39,159 nt of DNA from an uncultured beta proteobacterium. GTDB lineage: Bacteria > Pseudomonadota > Gammaproteobacteria > Burkholderiales > Burkholderiaceae_C. The stretch's first letter is position 1, and the number at the start of each line of letters is the position of its first letter. The notes beneath the pieces are model-generated. The model did not search any database. It was not told where the DNA came from and saw only the letters and a program-made list of their open reading frames with translations. This document shows, piece by piece, positions 28,431-37,048 of the stretch. Made by a program: the position numbers and the translations under genes. The stretch covers positions 1 through 39,159 of the forward strand of contig CAIVLG010000126.1 of the NCBI GenBank assembly GCA_903906695.1, written 5' to 3'.

Positions 28431-29315
28431 CTAGTCCTTCGGACCGAAATTCACCGGGAAGACGAGGACGAAGTTTCCGTTTTCGTCAGGTGGGACTCGT
28501 TCAGTTTTTTCCACTGCGCGCAAGACTGCGCTGTCCCAAGCGGGTACGCCACTGGAGGTGGTGAGCCGCCAGTTGATGATCCGACCCGCTGCTGACACAC
28601 GCACCTCCACCGTGGCCTGCGGATTGCCGCTGATTGTTTCGGGGTTGGAGAAAATGATATTCCTCTTGAACAGCGCGGCCAGGCGCCGGTCGTAACCAGG
28701 CGTTGGACCCGCAGACCGCTGGGCGGTCCCCGATGCGTTGGGTGAGCCTGTTGCGCCCGCCAGCCCGGCGATGCGCTGAAGATTTTTTTCTCGCTGGGCC
28801 TCGATCCTTTTGGCTTCTTCCTGCGCTTGCAGTGCTTGTTTGCGCTGTTTTTCCAGCTCGACCTTCTTCTTTTCCTCGGCCGCTTTGCGCTCCTTGTCCT
28901 GCTTTTCCTGCAGGCGCTTCTTCTCCAGCAAAAGTCTGTCCTGTTTCAGCTTTTGCTGTTGCTGCTGCAGGGCCAGATCTTGCTCTTTCTGCTGGCGCAA
29001 TTTTTCTTGCTCCAGCGCAATGTCGACCTTGGGTGGCTCGGGCTGCACCGGAACGGGCTCCAGCGCGGGTGGTGGCTCTGGCGCTGGCTCGGGCGGAACT
29101 TCGATCAGCTTCGGCGCCGCCGGCTGCGGCAGTGCCGCCCACAACTCGGCTTCGACGTTGACGCTGACCGCCTCACTGCGCCAATGCACGCCCCAGGTCA
29201 GCGCGGCCAGGAGAAAGGCATGCGCCAGCACCGCCAGTCCGATCGCGCGCACTATGCCCGGCGTTGGCGGGGGTGCAAATTCAAAGCGATCGACAGCCGC
29301 AACCATGCTGTGCAT
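28431..29315 (-). CDS. tolA: Cell envelope integrity protein TolA
   Basis: A 294-residue inner-membrane protein linking the TolQR motor to TolB-Pal at the outer membrane during constriction. It has one membrane helix (about residues 21-43), a proline-rich stretch (PPEPAPEPPPALEPVPVQPEPP), a long Gln/Lys/Glu-rich helical region (about 95-190), and a C-terminal domain (about 205-294; YDRRLAALFKRNIIF, EVRVSAAGRIINWRL). It is shorter than E. coli TolA (421), as is usual in betaproteobacteria. TonB is the main alternative, but the long charged helix and the tolQR neighbours favour TolA. The ATG at 29315 is two bases after tolR; an ATG at 29306 is possible. Confidence 0.93.
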   Translation of the reverse strand: MHSMVAAVDRFEFAPPPTPGIVRAIGLAVLAHAFLLAALTWGVHWRSEAVSVNVEAELWAALPQPAAPKLIEVPPEPAPEPPPALEPVPVQPEPPKVDIALEQEKLRQQKEQDLALQQQQQKLKQDRLLLEKKRLQEKQDKERKAAEEKKKVELEKQRKQALQAQEEAKRIEAQREKNLQRIAGLAGATGSPNASGTAQRSAGPTPGYDRRLAALFKRNIIFSNPETISGNPQATVEVRVSAAGRIINWRLTTSSGVPAWDSAVLRAVEKTERVPPDENGNFVLVFPVNFGPKD

Positions 29316-29317
29316 TC

Positions 29318-29737
29318 CTAGTTGCTCAACTGCACCGACAGTCCGATGCGCTGCACACCGGCGCGCTGCAGGGTGTCCATCACTCTGACGACGGCCTCAT
29401 ACTTGATGTTCTTGTCGGCGCTGATGACCACGGCCGAATCGGGCACGTTGCCTTGCGCCTGCAGCACCCTGGCGACCAGGTCATTGAGTGCGACGGGACT
29501 GGTCTTGTCCTGCACTTTCATTTCTATCGATTCATCCTTACTGACGACAAGCTGAATCACATGGTCCGGCTGCGGTTTGGATTTGCCGACGCTGGGTAGA
29601 TTGATCATGCTCGGCGCGATCAGCGGCGCCGTCACCATGAAAATAATCAGCAGCACCAGCATCACGTCGATGAAGGGCACCATATTGATCTCGTTGATGG
29701 TGCGCCGTCCGCGTCCGCGGCTCACTAGCGAGGGCAT
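29318..29737 (-). CDS. tolR: Tol-Pal system protein TolR (ExbD family)
   Basis: A 139-residue inner-membrane protein that forms the proton-driven TolQR motor with TolQ. It has one N-terminal helix carrying the essential proton-path aspartate Asp24 (NMVPFIDVMLVLLIIFMVT) and a periplasmic domain ending RIGLSVQLSN. The ATG at 29737 was chosen because of an AAAGGAA ribosome site and the family length; an in-frame extension to 29893 is read from tolQ's alternative frame. It lies 13 bases after tolQ. Confidence 0.95.
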   Translation of the reverse strand: MPSLVSRGRGRRTINEINMVPFIDVMLVLLIIFMVTAPLIAPSMINLPSVGKSKPQPDHVIQLVVSKDESIEMKVQDKTSPVALNDLVARVLQAQGNVPDSAVVISADKNIKYEAVVRVMDTLQRAGVQRIGLSVQLSN

Positions 29738-29750
29738 GCTCAGATTCCTT

Positions 29751-30443
29751 TCACTGGCCGGAGGCCGACTGCCCACCGACCGTGCGCTGCAGGATGTTGG
29801 AGAACTCTTCGATGAAGGTTTCCAGCTTGATCGCGATGCGGTCGATGTCGCGCGCGAAGCGGTTGTAGGCCACCACCGCCGGGATCGCGGCAAACAGGCC
29901 GATGGCAGTCGCCACCAGTGCTTCGGCGATGCCGGGCGCCACGGTGGCCAGGGTCACCTGTTGCAGTGAAGCGAGTCCCGTGAACGCATGCATGATGCCC
30001 CAGACCGTGCCGAACAAACCAACATAGGGCGAGACCGAGCCGACCGATGCCAGGAACGACAGGTTGGTTTCGATCACATCCATTTCGCGCTGAAAGCTGG
30101 CGCGCATGGCGCGGCGGGCGCCGTCCATCAGGGTATTGGTATCGGCGATGCGCCTCTCGCGCAGTTTCTGATACTCACGCATGCCGCTGGCGAAAATGCG
30201 CTCCATCGGTCCGGCATGGCGGGCGTTCTTGGCGGCGGCACCAAACAGGTCGTTCAAACTGGTGCCCGACCAGAATTCGCGCTCGAACAGATCATTCAGC
30301 GACTTCACTCGATTCAAGGCAAACAGCTTGCGAAAGATCGCGGCCCAACTGGAGACCGAAATCACGACCAGCAAGATCATCACCAACTGGACGACCAGGC
30401 TGGCATTGAGGACCAGATGGAGAATCGACAGGTCTTGGTTCAT
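29751..30443 (-). CDS. tolQ: Tol-Pal system protein TolQ
   Basis: A 230-residue inner-membrane MotA/TolQ/ExbB-family proton channel protein. Three membrane helices are visible: about residues 14-36, 133-160 (SVSPYVGLFGTVWGIMHAF) and 170-195 (APGIAEALVATAIGLFAAIPAVVAYN). The conserved GLFGTVWGIM and EALVATAIGLFAAIPA segments line the ion path. It starts inside the ybgC stop (ATGA overlap) with no strong ribosome site, so coupling is likely. Confidence 0.96.
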   Translation of the reverse strand: MNQDLSILHLVLNASLVVQLVMILLVVISVSSWAAIFRKLFALNRVKSLNDLFEREFWSGTSLNDLFGAAAKNARHAGPMERIFASGMREYQKLRERRIADTNTLMDGARRAMRASFQREMDVIETNLSFLASVGSVSPYVGLFGTVWGIMHAFTGLASLQQVTLATVAPGIAEALVATAIGLFAAIPAVVAYNRFARDIDRIAIKLETFIEEFSNILQRTVGGQSASGQ

Positions 30444-30865
30444 TGCAGTAGTTTCATAACGGTTGGCGGGATGCGTGCCGGCTTCAAGCTGCTGGCGCTG
30501 ACCCAGCCGGCGCGGATACGGGCTTCACATAAAAGGTTGTTGCCGGATTCGGTTTTCAGCCAGGCAGCTTGCTCTATTGTCAGTGAGGCGCGACCGATTT
30601 CGATCGGCTGCGCTGTAACAAGAAGTTCGTCGTCCAGGCGTGCTGGCAGGTGATAGCGGATTTGCGCCTCGCTGACGACAAAGATGCCGCCCGTGCTGTC
30701 ACGAAGTGCGCGTTGTTCCAGGCCCAGCGAGCGCAGCCATTCGGTGCGGGCGCGCTCAAAGAATTTCAGATAGTTGGCATAGAAGACGATGCCACCGGCA
30801 TCGGTATCTTCCCAGTAGACCCGCACCGGCCAGACGAATGCCAGTGCCGCAGCCGATCCGTTCAT
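30440..30865 (-). CDS. ybgC: Tol-Pal-associated acyl-CoA thioesterase YbgC
   Basis: A 141-residue hotdog-fold thioesterase that hydrolyses acyl-CoA and is usually the first gene of tol-pal operons. The catalytic motif [24 protein letters not shown] holds the active aspartate Asp22. Length is typical. Both ends overlap neighbours by ATGA: the start with nusB and the stop with tolQ. This ties the tol genes translationally to the riboflavin/nusB genes. Confidence 0.95.
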   Translation of the reverse strand: MNGSAAALAFVWPVRVYWEDTDAGGIVFYANYLKFFERARTEWLRSLGLEQRALRDSTGGIFVVSEAQIRYHLPARLDDELLVTAQPIEIGRASLTIEQAAWLKTESGNNLLCEARIRAGWVSASSLKPARIPPTVMKLLQ

Positions 30866-31389
30866 TTGCGTGTCTGGCCCCGGTCGGAGCTCACTTCAGC
30901 CGGACGCAGCTGCGGCGCCAATTGATTGAGCACCGCGTTGACATACTTATGTCCGTCGGTGCCGCCGAATTCCTTGGCCAGTTCGATGCATTCGTTGAGC
31001 ACCACGCGCCATGGCACATCGAGGCAATGCTTGAGCTCAAACGCGCCAATCCACAGCACGCCGTGTTCGATCGGCGAAATTTCACTCAGCTTGCGGTCCA
31101 GCAGCGGGGACACCAGCGCGTCGAGTTCGCTCGACGTCTCGGCGCATCCGTGCAACAACGTCGTGTAGTGCAGGGCGTCAGCTTTTGAAAAGCCCGACAG
31201 CTCCCGCGTGAACACATCGATTTCAGCAACCGGGTTCTGCCCGACCAGCTTCTGATACAGCGCCTGCAAGGCAAACTCGCGCGCTCTTGTACGCTCGGAC
31301 TTGGCGCTGGCTTTGCGGGCACCGGTGCTGGTCAGGCCGGTGCGGCGCTGTGGCGGTTTGCCGGGCGGTTTGTCCTGCGATGGGGTCAT
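30862..31389 (-). CDS. nusB: Transcription antitermination protein NusB
   Basis: A 175-residue all-helical RNA-binding protein that acts with NusE on boxA in rRNA antitermination. Recognisable parts are [31 protein letters not shown] and [31 protein letters not shown] basic, Pro/Lys-rich N-terminal extension of about 33 residues precedes the core. The start shares one base with the ribH stop (TGATG). The ribH-nusB order is common in bacteria. Confidence 0.96.
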   Translation of the reverse strand: MTPSQDKPPGKPPQRRTGLTSTGARKASAKSERTRAREFALQALYQKLVGQNPVAEIDVFTRELSGFSKADALHYTTLLHGCAETSSELDALVSPLLDRKLSEISPIEHGVLWIGAFELKHCLDVPWRVVLNECIELAKEFGGTDGHKYVNAVLNQLAPQLRPAEVSSDRGQTRK

Positions 31390-31862
31390 CAGATGGCTTC
31401 CATCAGGTTGGCCATTTCAACCGCGACCCGCGCCGCGTCGCGTCCCTTTTCGACTTGCCTGGCAATCGCCTGCTCCAGGTTTTCGGTGGTCAGGATGGCG
31501 TTGGCGATCGGCAGCTGGTAGTCCAGCGCCACCCGGCTGACGCCGGCGCCGGACTCATTGGCGACCAGTTCGAAGTGATAGGTTTCGCCGCGGATGATGC
31601 AGCCCAGTGCCACAAGGGCGTCATACTTCAATTTGTCGGCCATGGCCATCAAGGCAACCGGAACTTCGAGCGCGCCCGGCACCTGCACCAGGTCGATGTT
31701 TTTCTCAGCGACGCCGAGCTCCATCAGTTCGGCCTTGCACGCCTCGGCCAGGGTGTTGGTAATAGACTCATTGAAGCGCGCCTGCACCATGCCAATGGAG
31801 AGGCGCTTGCCGTTCATGCGTTGCTCCGGAGAAGCCGGCGTTCCTTTGTCTGCACCAAACAT
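31389..31862 (-). CDS. ribH: 6,7-dimethyl-8-ribityllumazine synthase
   Basis: A 157-residue enzyme that condenses the ribityl-pyrimidinedione with dihydroxybutanone phosphate, the penultimate riboflavin step. Conserved segments are [41 protein letters not shown] (with the catalytic His) and the C-terminal [23 protein letters not shown]. The ATG at 31862 lies 10 bases after ribBX, with a weak AGAAAGAA ribosome site. It probably forms icosahedral or decameric assemblies like other members. Confidence 0.96.
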   Translation of the reverse strand: MFGADKGTPASPEQRMNGKRLSIGMVQARFNESITNTLAEACKAELMELGVAEKNIDLVQVPGALEVPVALMAMADKLKYDALVALGCIIRGETYHFELVANESGAGVSRVALDYQLPIANAILTTENLEQAIARQVEKGRDAARVAVEMANLMEAI

Positions 31863-31872
31863 CGATTTCTTT

Positions 31873-32991
31873 CTAGGATTTTGTTATATAGCCCACGATT
31901 TCGAGTCCGTAGCCGGCCATGCTGGGCATGCGCCGCGGGTTGCCCATCAACCTCATTTTGTGGACGCCGCATTGGTGCAAAATCTGTGCGCCAATGCCGT
32001 AGCTGCGCAAGTCAAGGCGCTCGCGCTCCGGCCCGTGGCTGGCCCTGGCCGTGCCTTCGAACTGGGCCATCAACTGTTCCGCGCTTTCACCGCAATTGAG
32101 CAACACCACGACGCCCCGGCCTTCGGCAGCGATGCGCGCCAGGCTGGCATCCAGACTCCAGGAGTGCATGGCGCGCCCGACTTCGAGTGCGTCCAACACC
32201 GACAGCGGCTCGTGGACGCGCGCCGCGACGGTGTCGCCGGTACCCCACTGACCCTTGACCAGCGCCAGATGAACGCCATGCGTGATTTTGTCCTTGAAGG
32301 CATGCACGGTGAACTCGCCGGCCGCGGTGTTGAGGGTGCGTGAGCCAACCTTGCTGACCAGCGATTCGACCCGGCTGCGGTGCTCGATCAAGTCGGCAAT
32401 GGTGCCGATCTTGAGACCGTGCTCGGCAGCGAACAGTTGCAGGTCCGGCAGCCGTGCCATGGTGCCGTCGTCCTTCATGATTTCGCAGATGACCGAGGCC
32501 GCGCTGCAGCCCGCCATCAGCGCCAGGTCGCAACCGGCTTCGGTGTGCCCGGCGCGCATCAGCACGCCGCCGTCGACCGCCTGCAGCGGGAAGATGTGGC
32601 CGGGTTGAACCAGATCGTCGGGGCGTGCGTTCCTGGCGACCGCGGCCTGCACGGTGCGGGCGCGGTCGGCCGCCGAGATACCGGTTGTCACTCCTTCGGC
32701 GGCTTCGATTGAGACCGTGAAAGCGGTGCCTTTCTTGTCACCGTTGCGCGCCGTCATCGGCGGCAACTGCAAGCGTTCGCAATGATCTCGACTCAGGGTC
32801 AGGCAGATCAGGCCGCGCCCGAAACGGGCCATGAAGTTGATGGCCTCGGGCGTCACGTGCTCGGCTGCGAGCAGCAGATCGCCCTCGTTCTCGCGGTCTT
32901 CTTCGTCGACCAGTATCACCATGCGCCCGGCGCGCAGATCGGCCACGATGTCTTCAACCGGAGAAATGGTCACAGGGGAGAGCTCGCTCAT
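31873..32991 (-). CDS. ribBX: RibBX: DHBP synthase fused to a degenerate GTP cyclohydrolase II domain
   Basis: A 372-residue fusion. Residues 1-205 are 3,4-dihydroxy-2-butanone-4-phosphate synthase with intact acidic motif [18 protein letters not shown] and the [13 protein letters not shown] segment. Residues 210-372 resemble GTP cyclohydrolase II, keeping [12 protein letters not shown], but the zinc-binding motif of true RibA (Cys-rich, pattern ECLTGD...RCDCG) is replaced by [20 protein letters not shown] with no cysteines. This is the RibBX variant known in many proteobacteria, in which the second domain lacks cyclohydrolase activity. A separate ribA should exist elsewhere. I chose the ATG at 32991; the longer in-frame reading to 33555 overlaps ribE. 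It lies 11 bases after ribE. Confidence 0.9.
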   Translation of the reverse strand: MSELSPVTISPVEDIVADLRAGRMVILVDEEDRENEGDLLLAAEHVTPEAINFMARFGRGLICLTLSRDHCERLQLPPMTARNGDKKGTAFTVSIEAAEGVTTGISAADRARTVQAAVARNARPDDLVQPGHIFPLQAVDGGVLMRAGHTEAGCDLALMAGCSAASVICEIMKDDGTMARLPDLQLFAAEHGLKIGTIADLIEHRSRVESLVSKVGSRTLNTAAGEFTVHAFKDKITHGVHLALVKGQWGTGDTVAARVHEPLSVLDALEVGRAMHSWSLDASLARIAAEGRGVVVLLNCGESAEQLMAQFEGTARASHGPERERLDLRSYGIGAQILHQCGVHKMRLMGNPRRMPSMAGYGLEIVGYITKS

Positions 32992-33002
32992 GCAAGTGTC
33001 TT

Positions 33003-33647
33003 TCAGGAAAAGGGAAGGCAAGGAGGCGACGGCTCCGGCTTGAGCATCCGTTCGACATAACGCGCGATCAAATCGATTTCCAGATTGACCTCGGAGCCAA
33101 CGCCGAGCCTGCCCAGCGCGGTGTTGTGCACGGTGTGCGGAATCAGGTTGATGCGCATCTCGCAGCCCTGGTCCTGGTCTCCGATCTGATTGACCGTCAG
33201 ACTGACGCCGTTGACCGTGATTGAGCCCTTGTAGGCCAGGTATTTTGCGAGCGATTGCGGTGCCAGGATGTGCAGCTCCCAGCTCTCGCCAATCTGCTCG
33301 AAGTGGGTGACGCTGCCGATGCCGTCGACGTGCCCGGACACCAGATGACCACCGAGCCGGTCGTTGGCGCGCAGTGCTTTTTCCAGGTTGATGCTGCCGG
33401 TCTGTGCCAGCGCGGCGGTGCGCCCCAGCGACTCGGCCGAGATATCGACCGTGAACCGTCCCTGCGATCGGTCCAGCGTAGTGACTGTCATGCAGGCGCC
33501 ATTGAGTGCAATGCTGTCGCCGACACCGATGTCGTCCAGGTAGCCGCCCGGGCACTCGATGACGAGCCGCTTGCCATGCGTTGAAGAGCTGCCCAAAGCG
33601 TCCGCGGCAACGATACGCCCGACGCCAGTGATGATTCCGGTAAACAT
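33003..33647 (-). CDS. ribE: Riboflavin synthase, alpha subunit
   Basis: A 214-residue enzyme that dismutates two lumazine molecules to riboflavin. It begins with the catalytic MFTGII and shows the two tandem lumazine-binding barrels: [14 protein letters not shown] with SAESLGRT in the first, and [11 protein letters not shown] with [13 protein letters not shown] in the second. The symbol ribE is used here for this alpha-type enzyme; it is called ribC in E. coli. It starts 57 bases after ribD and has no FMN riboswitch in front of it. Confidence 0.96.
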   Translation of the reverse strand: MFTGIITGVGRIVAADALGSSSTHGKRLVIECPGGYLDDIGVGDSIALNGACMTVTTLDRSQGRFTVDISAESLGRTAALAQTGSINLEKALRANDRLGGHLVSGHVDGIGSVTHFEQIGESWELHILAPQSLAKYLAYKGSITVNGVSLTVNQIGDQDQGCEMRINLIPHTVHNTALGRLGVGSEVNLEIDLIARYVERMLKPEPSPPCLPFS

Positions 33648-33704
33648 GGCGCTATTTTCGCAGGGAATGAAGCGGCAATCCGAAGCGTCAACAAAACTTG
33701 TCGC

Positions 33705-34802
33705 TCAGAACTGATCGCGCCCGGCAATCCGGGCCACGATGCGCAGGTCTGGCCCAAGCCGGTCGATCGACTGGAACGTGAGCCCGACCGCCTCGGAGAG
33801 CGCCGACAACGGCCCGAAACTGGCCATATCAAGGCCGGCGCCTAACACCTTTGGCGCCAGGTAGAGCAGCACCTCATCGACCAGACGCTGACTCAGCAGG
33901 GCACCGTTGAGGCCGGGGCCGGCTTCGACGTGCAGTTCGTTGATTTCGCGCTTTGCAAGATCGTGCAGCATCGCCCTCAAGTCCACTTTCTCATTGGCCC
34001 CGGGCAGGCAAATGACCTCGGCGCCGCGCGCCTGCAGAGCCATCTTCTTCACTTCGTCCTGACTTGCCGTGTAAATGCACAGCGCTCGTTCGACGTCGAA
34101 CAGCCTGGCGTTGGGTGGTGTTTCAAGGCGGTTGTCGATCAGCACCAGTTGCGGCTGGCGCTCGGTTGCAACCAGCCTCACGTCCAGCCGTGGATCATCG
34201 GCCAGCACGGTGCCAATGCCACTCAGCACGGCGCAGGAGCGTGCGCGCCAGGAATGACCGTCGGCACGTGCCGCCTCGGATGTGATCCATTGGCTGGCGC
34301 CGTTGTTGAGTGCCGTCTTGCCGTCCAGTGAGGCCGCGATCTTCAGGCGGACCCAGGGGGTCTGGCGGATCATTCGGCTGAAGAAGCCGATGTTGAGTTC
34401 GCGCGACAGTTGCGCGCCCGGACCGACTTCGACCACCACACCAGCGGAGCGAAGGCGTGCCAGACCCTGACCCGATACGAGTGGGTTCGGGTCGGTGATC
34501 GAAGCCACCACTTTGTCAATGCCGGCGGCTATCAGCGCGTCGCAACAGGCTCCGGTGCGGCCCTGGTGGGAGCACGGCTCCAGTGTCACGTAGGCGGTGG
34601 CGCCTTGCAGATCGTGGCCTTTGGTCTGCGCGTCTCGCAAGGCATCGATTTCCGCGTGGGCCTGACCGGCGCGCCGGGTGAAGCCCCGGCCCAGCGTTTG
34701 GCCCTCTGCACTGGTGATCAGGCAACCGACATGGGGGTTGGGCGAACTCAGCAACAGGCTCTTTTCAGCCAGCCTCAGTGCCTCGGCGATGAAGGGGTTC
34801 AT
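33705..34802 (-). CDS. ribD: Bifunctional pyrimidine deaminase/reductase
   Basis: A 365-residue two-domain enzyme for the second and third riboflavin steps. The N-terminal deaminase has the zinc ligands His49 with Glu51 (AHAEIDAL) and Cys77 and Cys86 (EPCSHQGRTGAC). The C-terminal reductase begins near RLKIAASLDGKTALNNGASQWIT and ends with an EAGPGLNGALL segment. It is the first gene of the nine-gene run down to tolA. A TAAACT hexamer on the minus strand (34812-34817) ends nine bases before the ATG and could be its -10 box, which would give an almost leaderless mRNA. Confidence 0.96.
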   Translation of the reverse strand: MNPFIAEALRLAEKSLLLSSPNPHVGCLITSAEGQTLGRGFTRRAGQAHAEIDALRDAQTKGHDLQGATAYVTLEPCSHQGRTGACCDALIAAGIDKVVASITDPNPLVSGQGLARLRSAGVVVEVGPGAQLSRELNIGFFSRMIRQTPWVRLKIAASLDGKTALNNGASQWITSEAARADGHSWRARSCAVLSGIGTVLADDPRLDVRLVATERQPQLVLIDNRLETPPNARLFDVERALCIYTASQDEVKKMALQARGAEVICLPGANEKVDLRAMLHDLAKREINELHVEAGPGLNGALLSQRLVDEVLLYLAPKVLGAGLDMASFGPLSALSEAVGLTFQSIDRLGPDLRIVARIAGRDQF

Positions 34803-34892
34803 GGGTGGCCCAGTTTACCGCCTGGCGGCTTGGGGCGTCCGTTGGTCGGATTGGCTTGCAGCGGCTGGCCTGTTTGCGCTACGCTGGCGACC

Positions 34893-35438
34893 ATGAAGTT
34901 TCAATGGACTGTGCCGATGCGCGGCTTTACCACGATCGAATTGCTGATCGTGATTGCGATTGCGGCCATCGTGGCGGTGGTTGCAGTGCCGTCGCTGCAG
35001 GGAACGATCCACGACTTCCGCCAGAAAACGGCGCTGTCGCTGCTGGTCAGCGACCTGAACCAGGCGCGTTCAGAGGCGATCAAGCGCAATGCCCGCGTGC
35101 TGCTGTGCGTCCGCAATACGGCGGGCACCGGGTGTGCCACTGGCACCAACTGGTCGGTCGGCTGGATCGCGTGCACCGATTCAAATACCGACGGTTCCTG
35201 CGACACCAGCAGCAGCACCAATCCGAATCCATTCATCGTGCGCCCGGCCCTCGATTCGACCTTGACCTTGAGCGCTGTTGACGCTTCGGCGGCGGCGCTT
35301 TCGCTGGTTCGATTCAACCCGAACAGCACCCAGGGCGCAGGCGGCTCGGCTGCCACGCTGACGCTGAGTGGAACCTGGTCGAGTGCGACTTCCAACACGG
35401 TCACGGTGGCGGGAACCGGCAACATTTCGAAGCATTAG
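34893..35438 (+). CDS. Type IV minor pilin, FimT/FimU (GspH) type
   Basis: A 181-residue prepilin with a short leader (MKFQWTVPMRG) cut before FTTIELLIVIAIAAIVAVVAVPSL. Gly at -1, Phe at +1 and Glu at +5 match prepilin peptidase and assembly rules. The body has GspH-like features (LVSDLNQARSEAIKRNARVLLC) and a cysteine pair. The ATG at 34893 was chosen over the one at 34917, which would leave a two-residue leader. The sequence between ribD and this gene (90 bases) must hold both promoters. It opens the minor pilin operon, whose products prime pilus assembly at the tip complex. Confidence 0.9.
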   Translation: MKFQWTVPMRGFTTIELLIVIAIAAIVAVVAVPSLQGTIHDFRQKTALSLLVSDLNQARSEAIKRNARVLLCVRNTAGTGCATGTNWSVGWIACTDSNTDGSCDTSSSTNPNPFIVRPALDSTLTLSAVDASAAALSLVRFNPNSTQGAGGSAATLTLSGTWSSATSNTVTVAGTGNISKH

Positions 35439-35446
35439 TCTGCACC

Positions 35447-36031
35447 ATGATTTCGAACCATTCAAGACGATACAAGGCGAGTCCAGCCGAGCACGGCTTC
35501 TCGATGATCGAAGTGTTGGTCACCCTGTTGATCATTTCATTGGCGCTGTTGGGCACAGCCGGTTTGCAGGCTTATTCGATGCGCCTGAATCAGGGCGGGC
35601 AGTTCCGCTCGCTGGCCGTTTTTCTGGCTGCCGATCTGGCTGAGCGCATGGAAGCCAACAAGGCTGGCGCCACGGCGGGCTCTTATGTCCTGGCCAATAC
35701 CACGGGTGCGACCTACCTGGCAGGTGCAACTGCGGTCAGTAGCGCCTGCGTGACCAGTGCCTGCAGCGCTTCCGCTCTGGCGGCATTCGATCTTTCGCAG
35801 TGGCAGAGCGCGGTGGCGGCAACCTTGCCGCAAAGCTCATGGTCGGTTGCGCTGACGCAGGCGGCCAGTGGCACACAGACGCAGAGCAGCTACACCATCA
35901 CGATCGGCTGGGTTGACCGGCGCAGCAACACCACCAATGCGGCGGCCGACTCGGGTTCTGCTTTTGGCAGCAATGCCGCGGGTACCGGTGAGAAATTTTC
36001 CTACACTGCAAACCGAACCCTGTTCAATTGA
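35447..36031 (+). CDS. pilV: Type IV pilus minor pilin PilV
   Basis: A 194-residue prepilin. The cleavage site is AEHG before FSMIEVLVTLLIISLALLG, with Glu at +5, followed by the PilV-type GLQAYSMRLNQGGQFRSLAVFLAADLAERMEAN. The C-terminal half is rich in Ala, Ser and Thr and holds a cysteine pair. It starts eight bases after the FimT/FimU-like gene, without a clear ribosome site, and ends four bases before pilW. Confidence 0.9.
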   Translation: MISNHSRRYKASPAEHGFSMIEVLVTLLIISLALLGTAGLQAYSMRLNQGGQFRSLAVFLAADLAERMEANKAGATAGSYVLANTTGATYLAGATAVSSACVTSACSASALAAFDLSQWQSAVAATLPQSSWSVALTQAASGTQTQSSYTITIGWVDRRSNTTNAAADSGSAFGSNAAGTGEKFSYTANRTLFN

Positions 36032-36035
36032 AACC

Positions 36036-37037
36036 ATGATCATCCGCATGCCAGCAGCGACTCTTGCGCGCACCGTGCGGTCCTGCCCGCAGTCGGGCTT
36101 TACGCTTATCGAGATGATGATTGCCATCACCATCGGTCTTGGCATTCTGGCTGGCCTGGTCGGTGTGCTGTCTGCCAACTCGAACAATTCGCGCTCCAAC
36201 GACCGGACCTCGGAGTTGATGACCAACGGCCGCTATGCGCTGAACTCGATGAAGCAGGAGTTGCGCCAGGCCGGCTTCAAAGGCTACACCTGGGCCGAGC
36301 CCACGGCGATCACGCTCAGCACGCTGGGAACCCTTAGCAACGAGTGTCTGGAGTCGGGGGCCTCGGCCGGCGCCTTTATCTCCAATATCCGCCAAGGCAT
36401 CTGGGGCGCCAACGGCAGCAATCCGTTTTCCGGATCCTGTATCCCGAGCGCCAGCTTTGCGGCAGGCAATGACGTTCTGGTGGTGCGCCGGGTGGCGGCG
36501 ATTCCAGCCACATCGCTGACCGCCAACACGATTTATTTCCAGTCCAGTTATGCCATGGGTCAAATCTTTCGCGGCACGACGGCGCCGGTATTTGACGCCT
36601 CACAACTGCCGGTGGCCAGCTTTGCCGTGCAGATTTATGTTTATTACATCAGCCCGTTTACCGTCTCTTCAACCGAGATTCCGCTGGTGCCGGCGCTGTA
36701 CCGGGTGTCGCTGCAGAGCGATGGTTCGATGAGCCGGGAACTGGTGGCCAGCGGCATTGAACACCTGAATGTGCAGTACGGAAAATTGATCCCGGGCTTA
36801 ACGCCAACCACGCAGTTCTTCAATTCGTTGACCGGTTCCTCGGTGACGACGGCCGTAACCGATTGGGACAGTGTGAATCTGGTGCGCATCTGGCTGCTGG
36901 CTCGCAACGAAACCACCGAACCCGGCTACGTCAACAACAACGTCTATGTAATGGGCGATTCAACCTATGACTACAGCGCGGCTCCCGACGGCTTTCGGCG
37001 TCAGGTGTTCAGTACTGTGGTTGATCTGCGCAATTGA
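36036..37037 (+). CDS. pilW: Type IV pilus minor pilin PilW
   Basis: A 333-residue prepilin, the largest of the set. The leader ends at PQSG before FTLIEMMIAITIGLGILAGLVGVL, with Glu at +5; ELMTNGRYALNSMKQELRQAGFKGY is typical of PilW. A large C-terminal domain with LVRIWLLARNETTEPGY follows. ATG at 36036 was used; ATG at 36048 is possible. An in-frame extension to 35868 overlaps pilV and is rejected. PilW is thought to be part of the pilus tip with PilV, PilX and PilY1. Confidence 0.9.
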   Translation: MIIRMPAATLARTVRSCPQSGFTLIEMMIAITIGLGILAGLVGVLSANSNNSRSNDRTSELMTNGRYALNSMKQELRQAGFKGYTWAEPTAITLSTLGTLSNECLESGASAGAFISNIRQGIWGANGSNPFSGSCIPSASFAAGNDVLVVRRVAAIPATSLTANTIYFQSSYAMGQIFRGTTAPVFDASQLPVASFAVQIYVYYISPFTVSSTEIPLVPALYRVSLQSDGSMSRELVASGIEHLNVQYGKLIPGLTPTTQFFNSLTGSSVTTAVTDWDSVNLVRIWLLARNETTEPGYVNNNVYVMGDSTYDYSAAPDGFRRQVFSTVVDLRN

Positions 37038-37048
37038 GGTCAATCAAG

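Noticed and set aside
28431-28446. Small palindromes near the dnaE/tolA convergent ends as a bidirectional terminator
   Set aside because: GTCC-TTC-GGAC has only four pairs and lies inside the tolA coding end with no T-run, so a terminator call is not supported.
29738-29893. N-terminal extension of the TolR frame into tolQ
   Set aside because: It is Ser/Arg-rich and overlaps tolQ; the ATG at 29737 has an AAAGGAA site and gives the normal TolR length.
32992-33555. N-terminal extension of the RibBX frame over ribE
   Set aside because: The extra 188 codons overlap riboflavin synthase and are Arg/Gly/His-rich; [11 protein letters not shown] at 32991 is a normal family start.
33648-33704. FMN riboswitch in the riboflavin cluster
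   Set aside because: The gaps before ribE (57 bases), ribBX (11), ribH (10) and ribD (90, shared) are too short for the aptamer plus expression platform, and no aptamer-like conserved sequence is visible.
34410-34892. N-terminal extension of the FimT/FimU-like frame over ribD
   Set aside because: The prepilin leader must be short, and the ATG at 34893 provides it; the extension is antisense to ribD.
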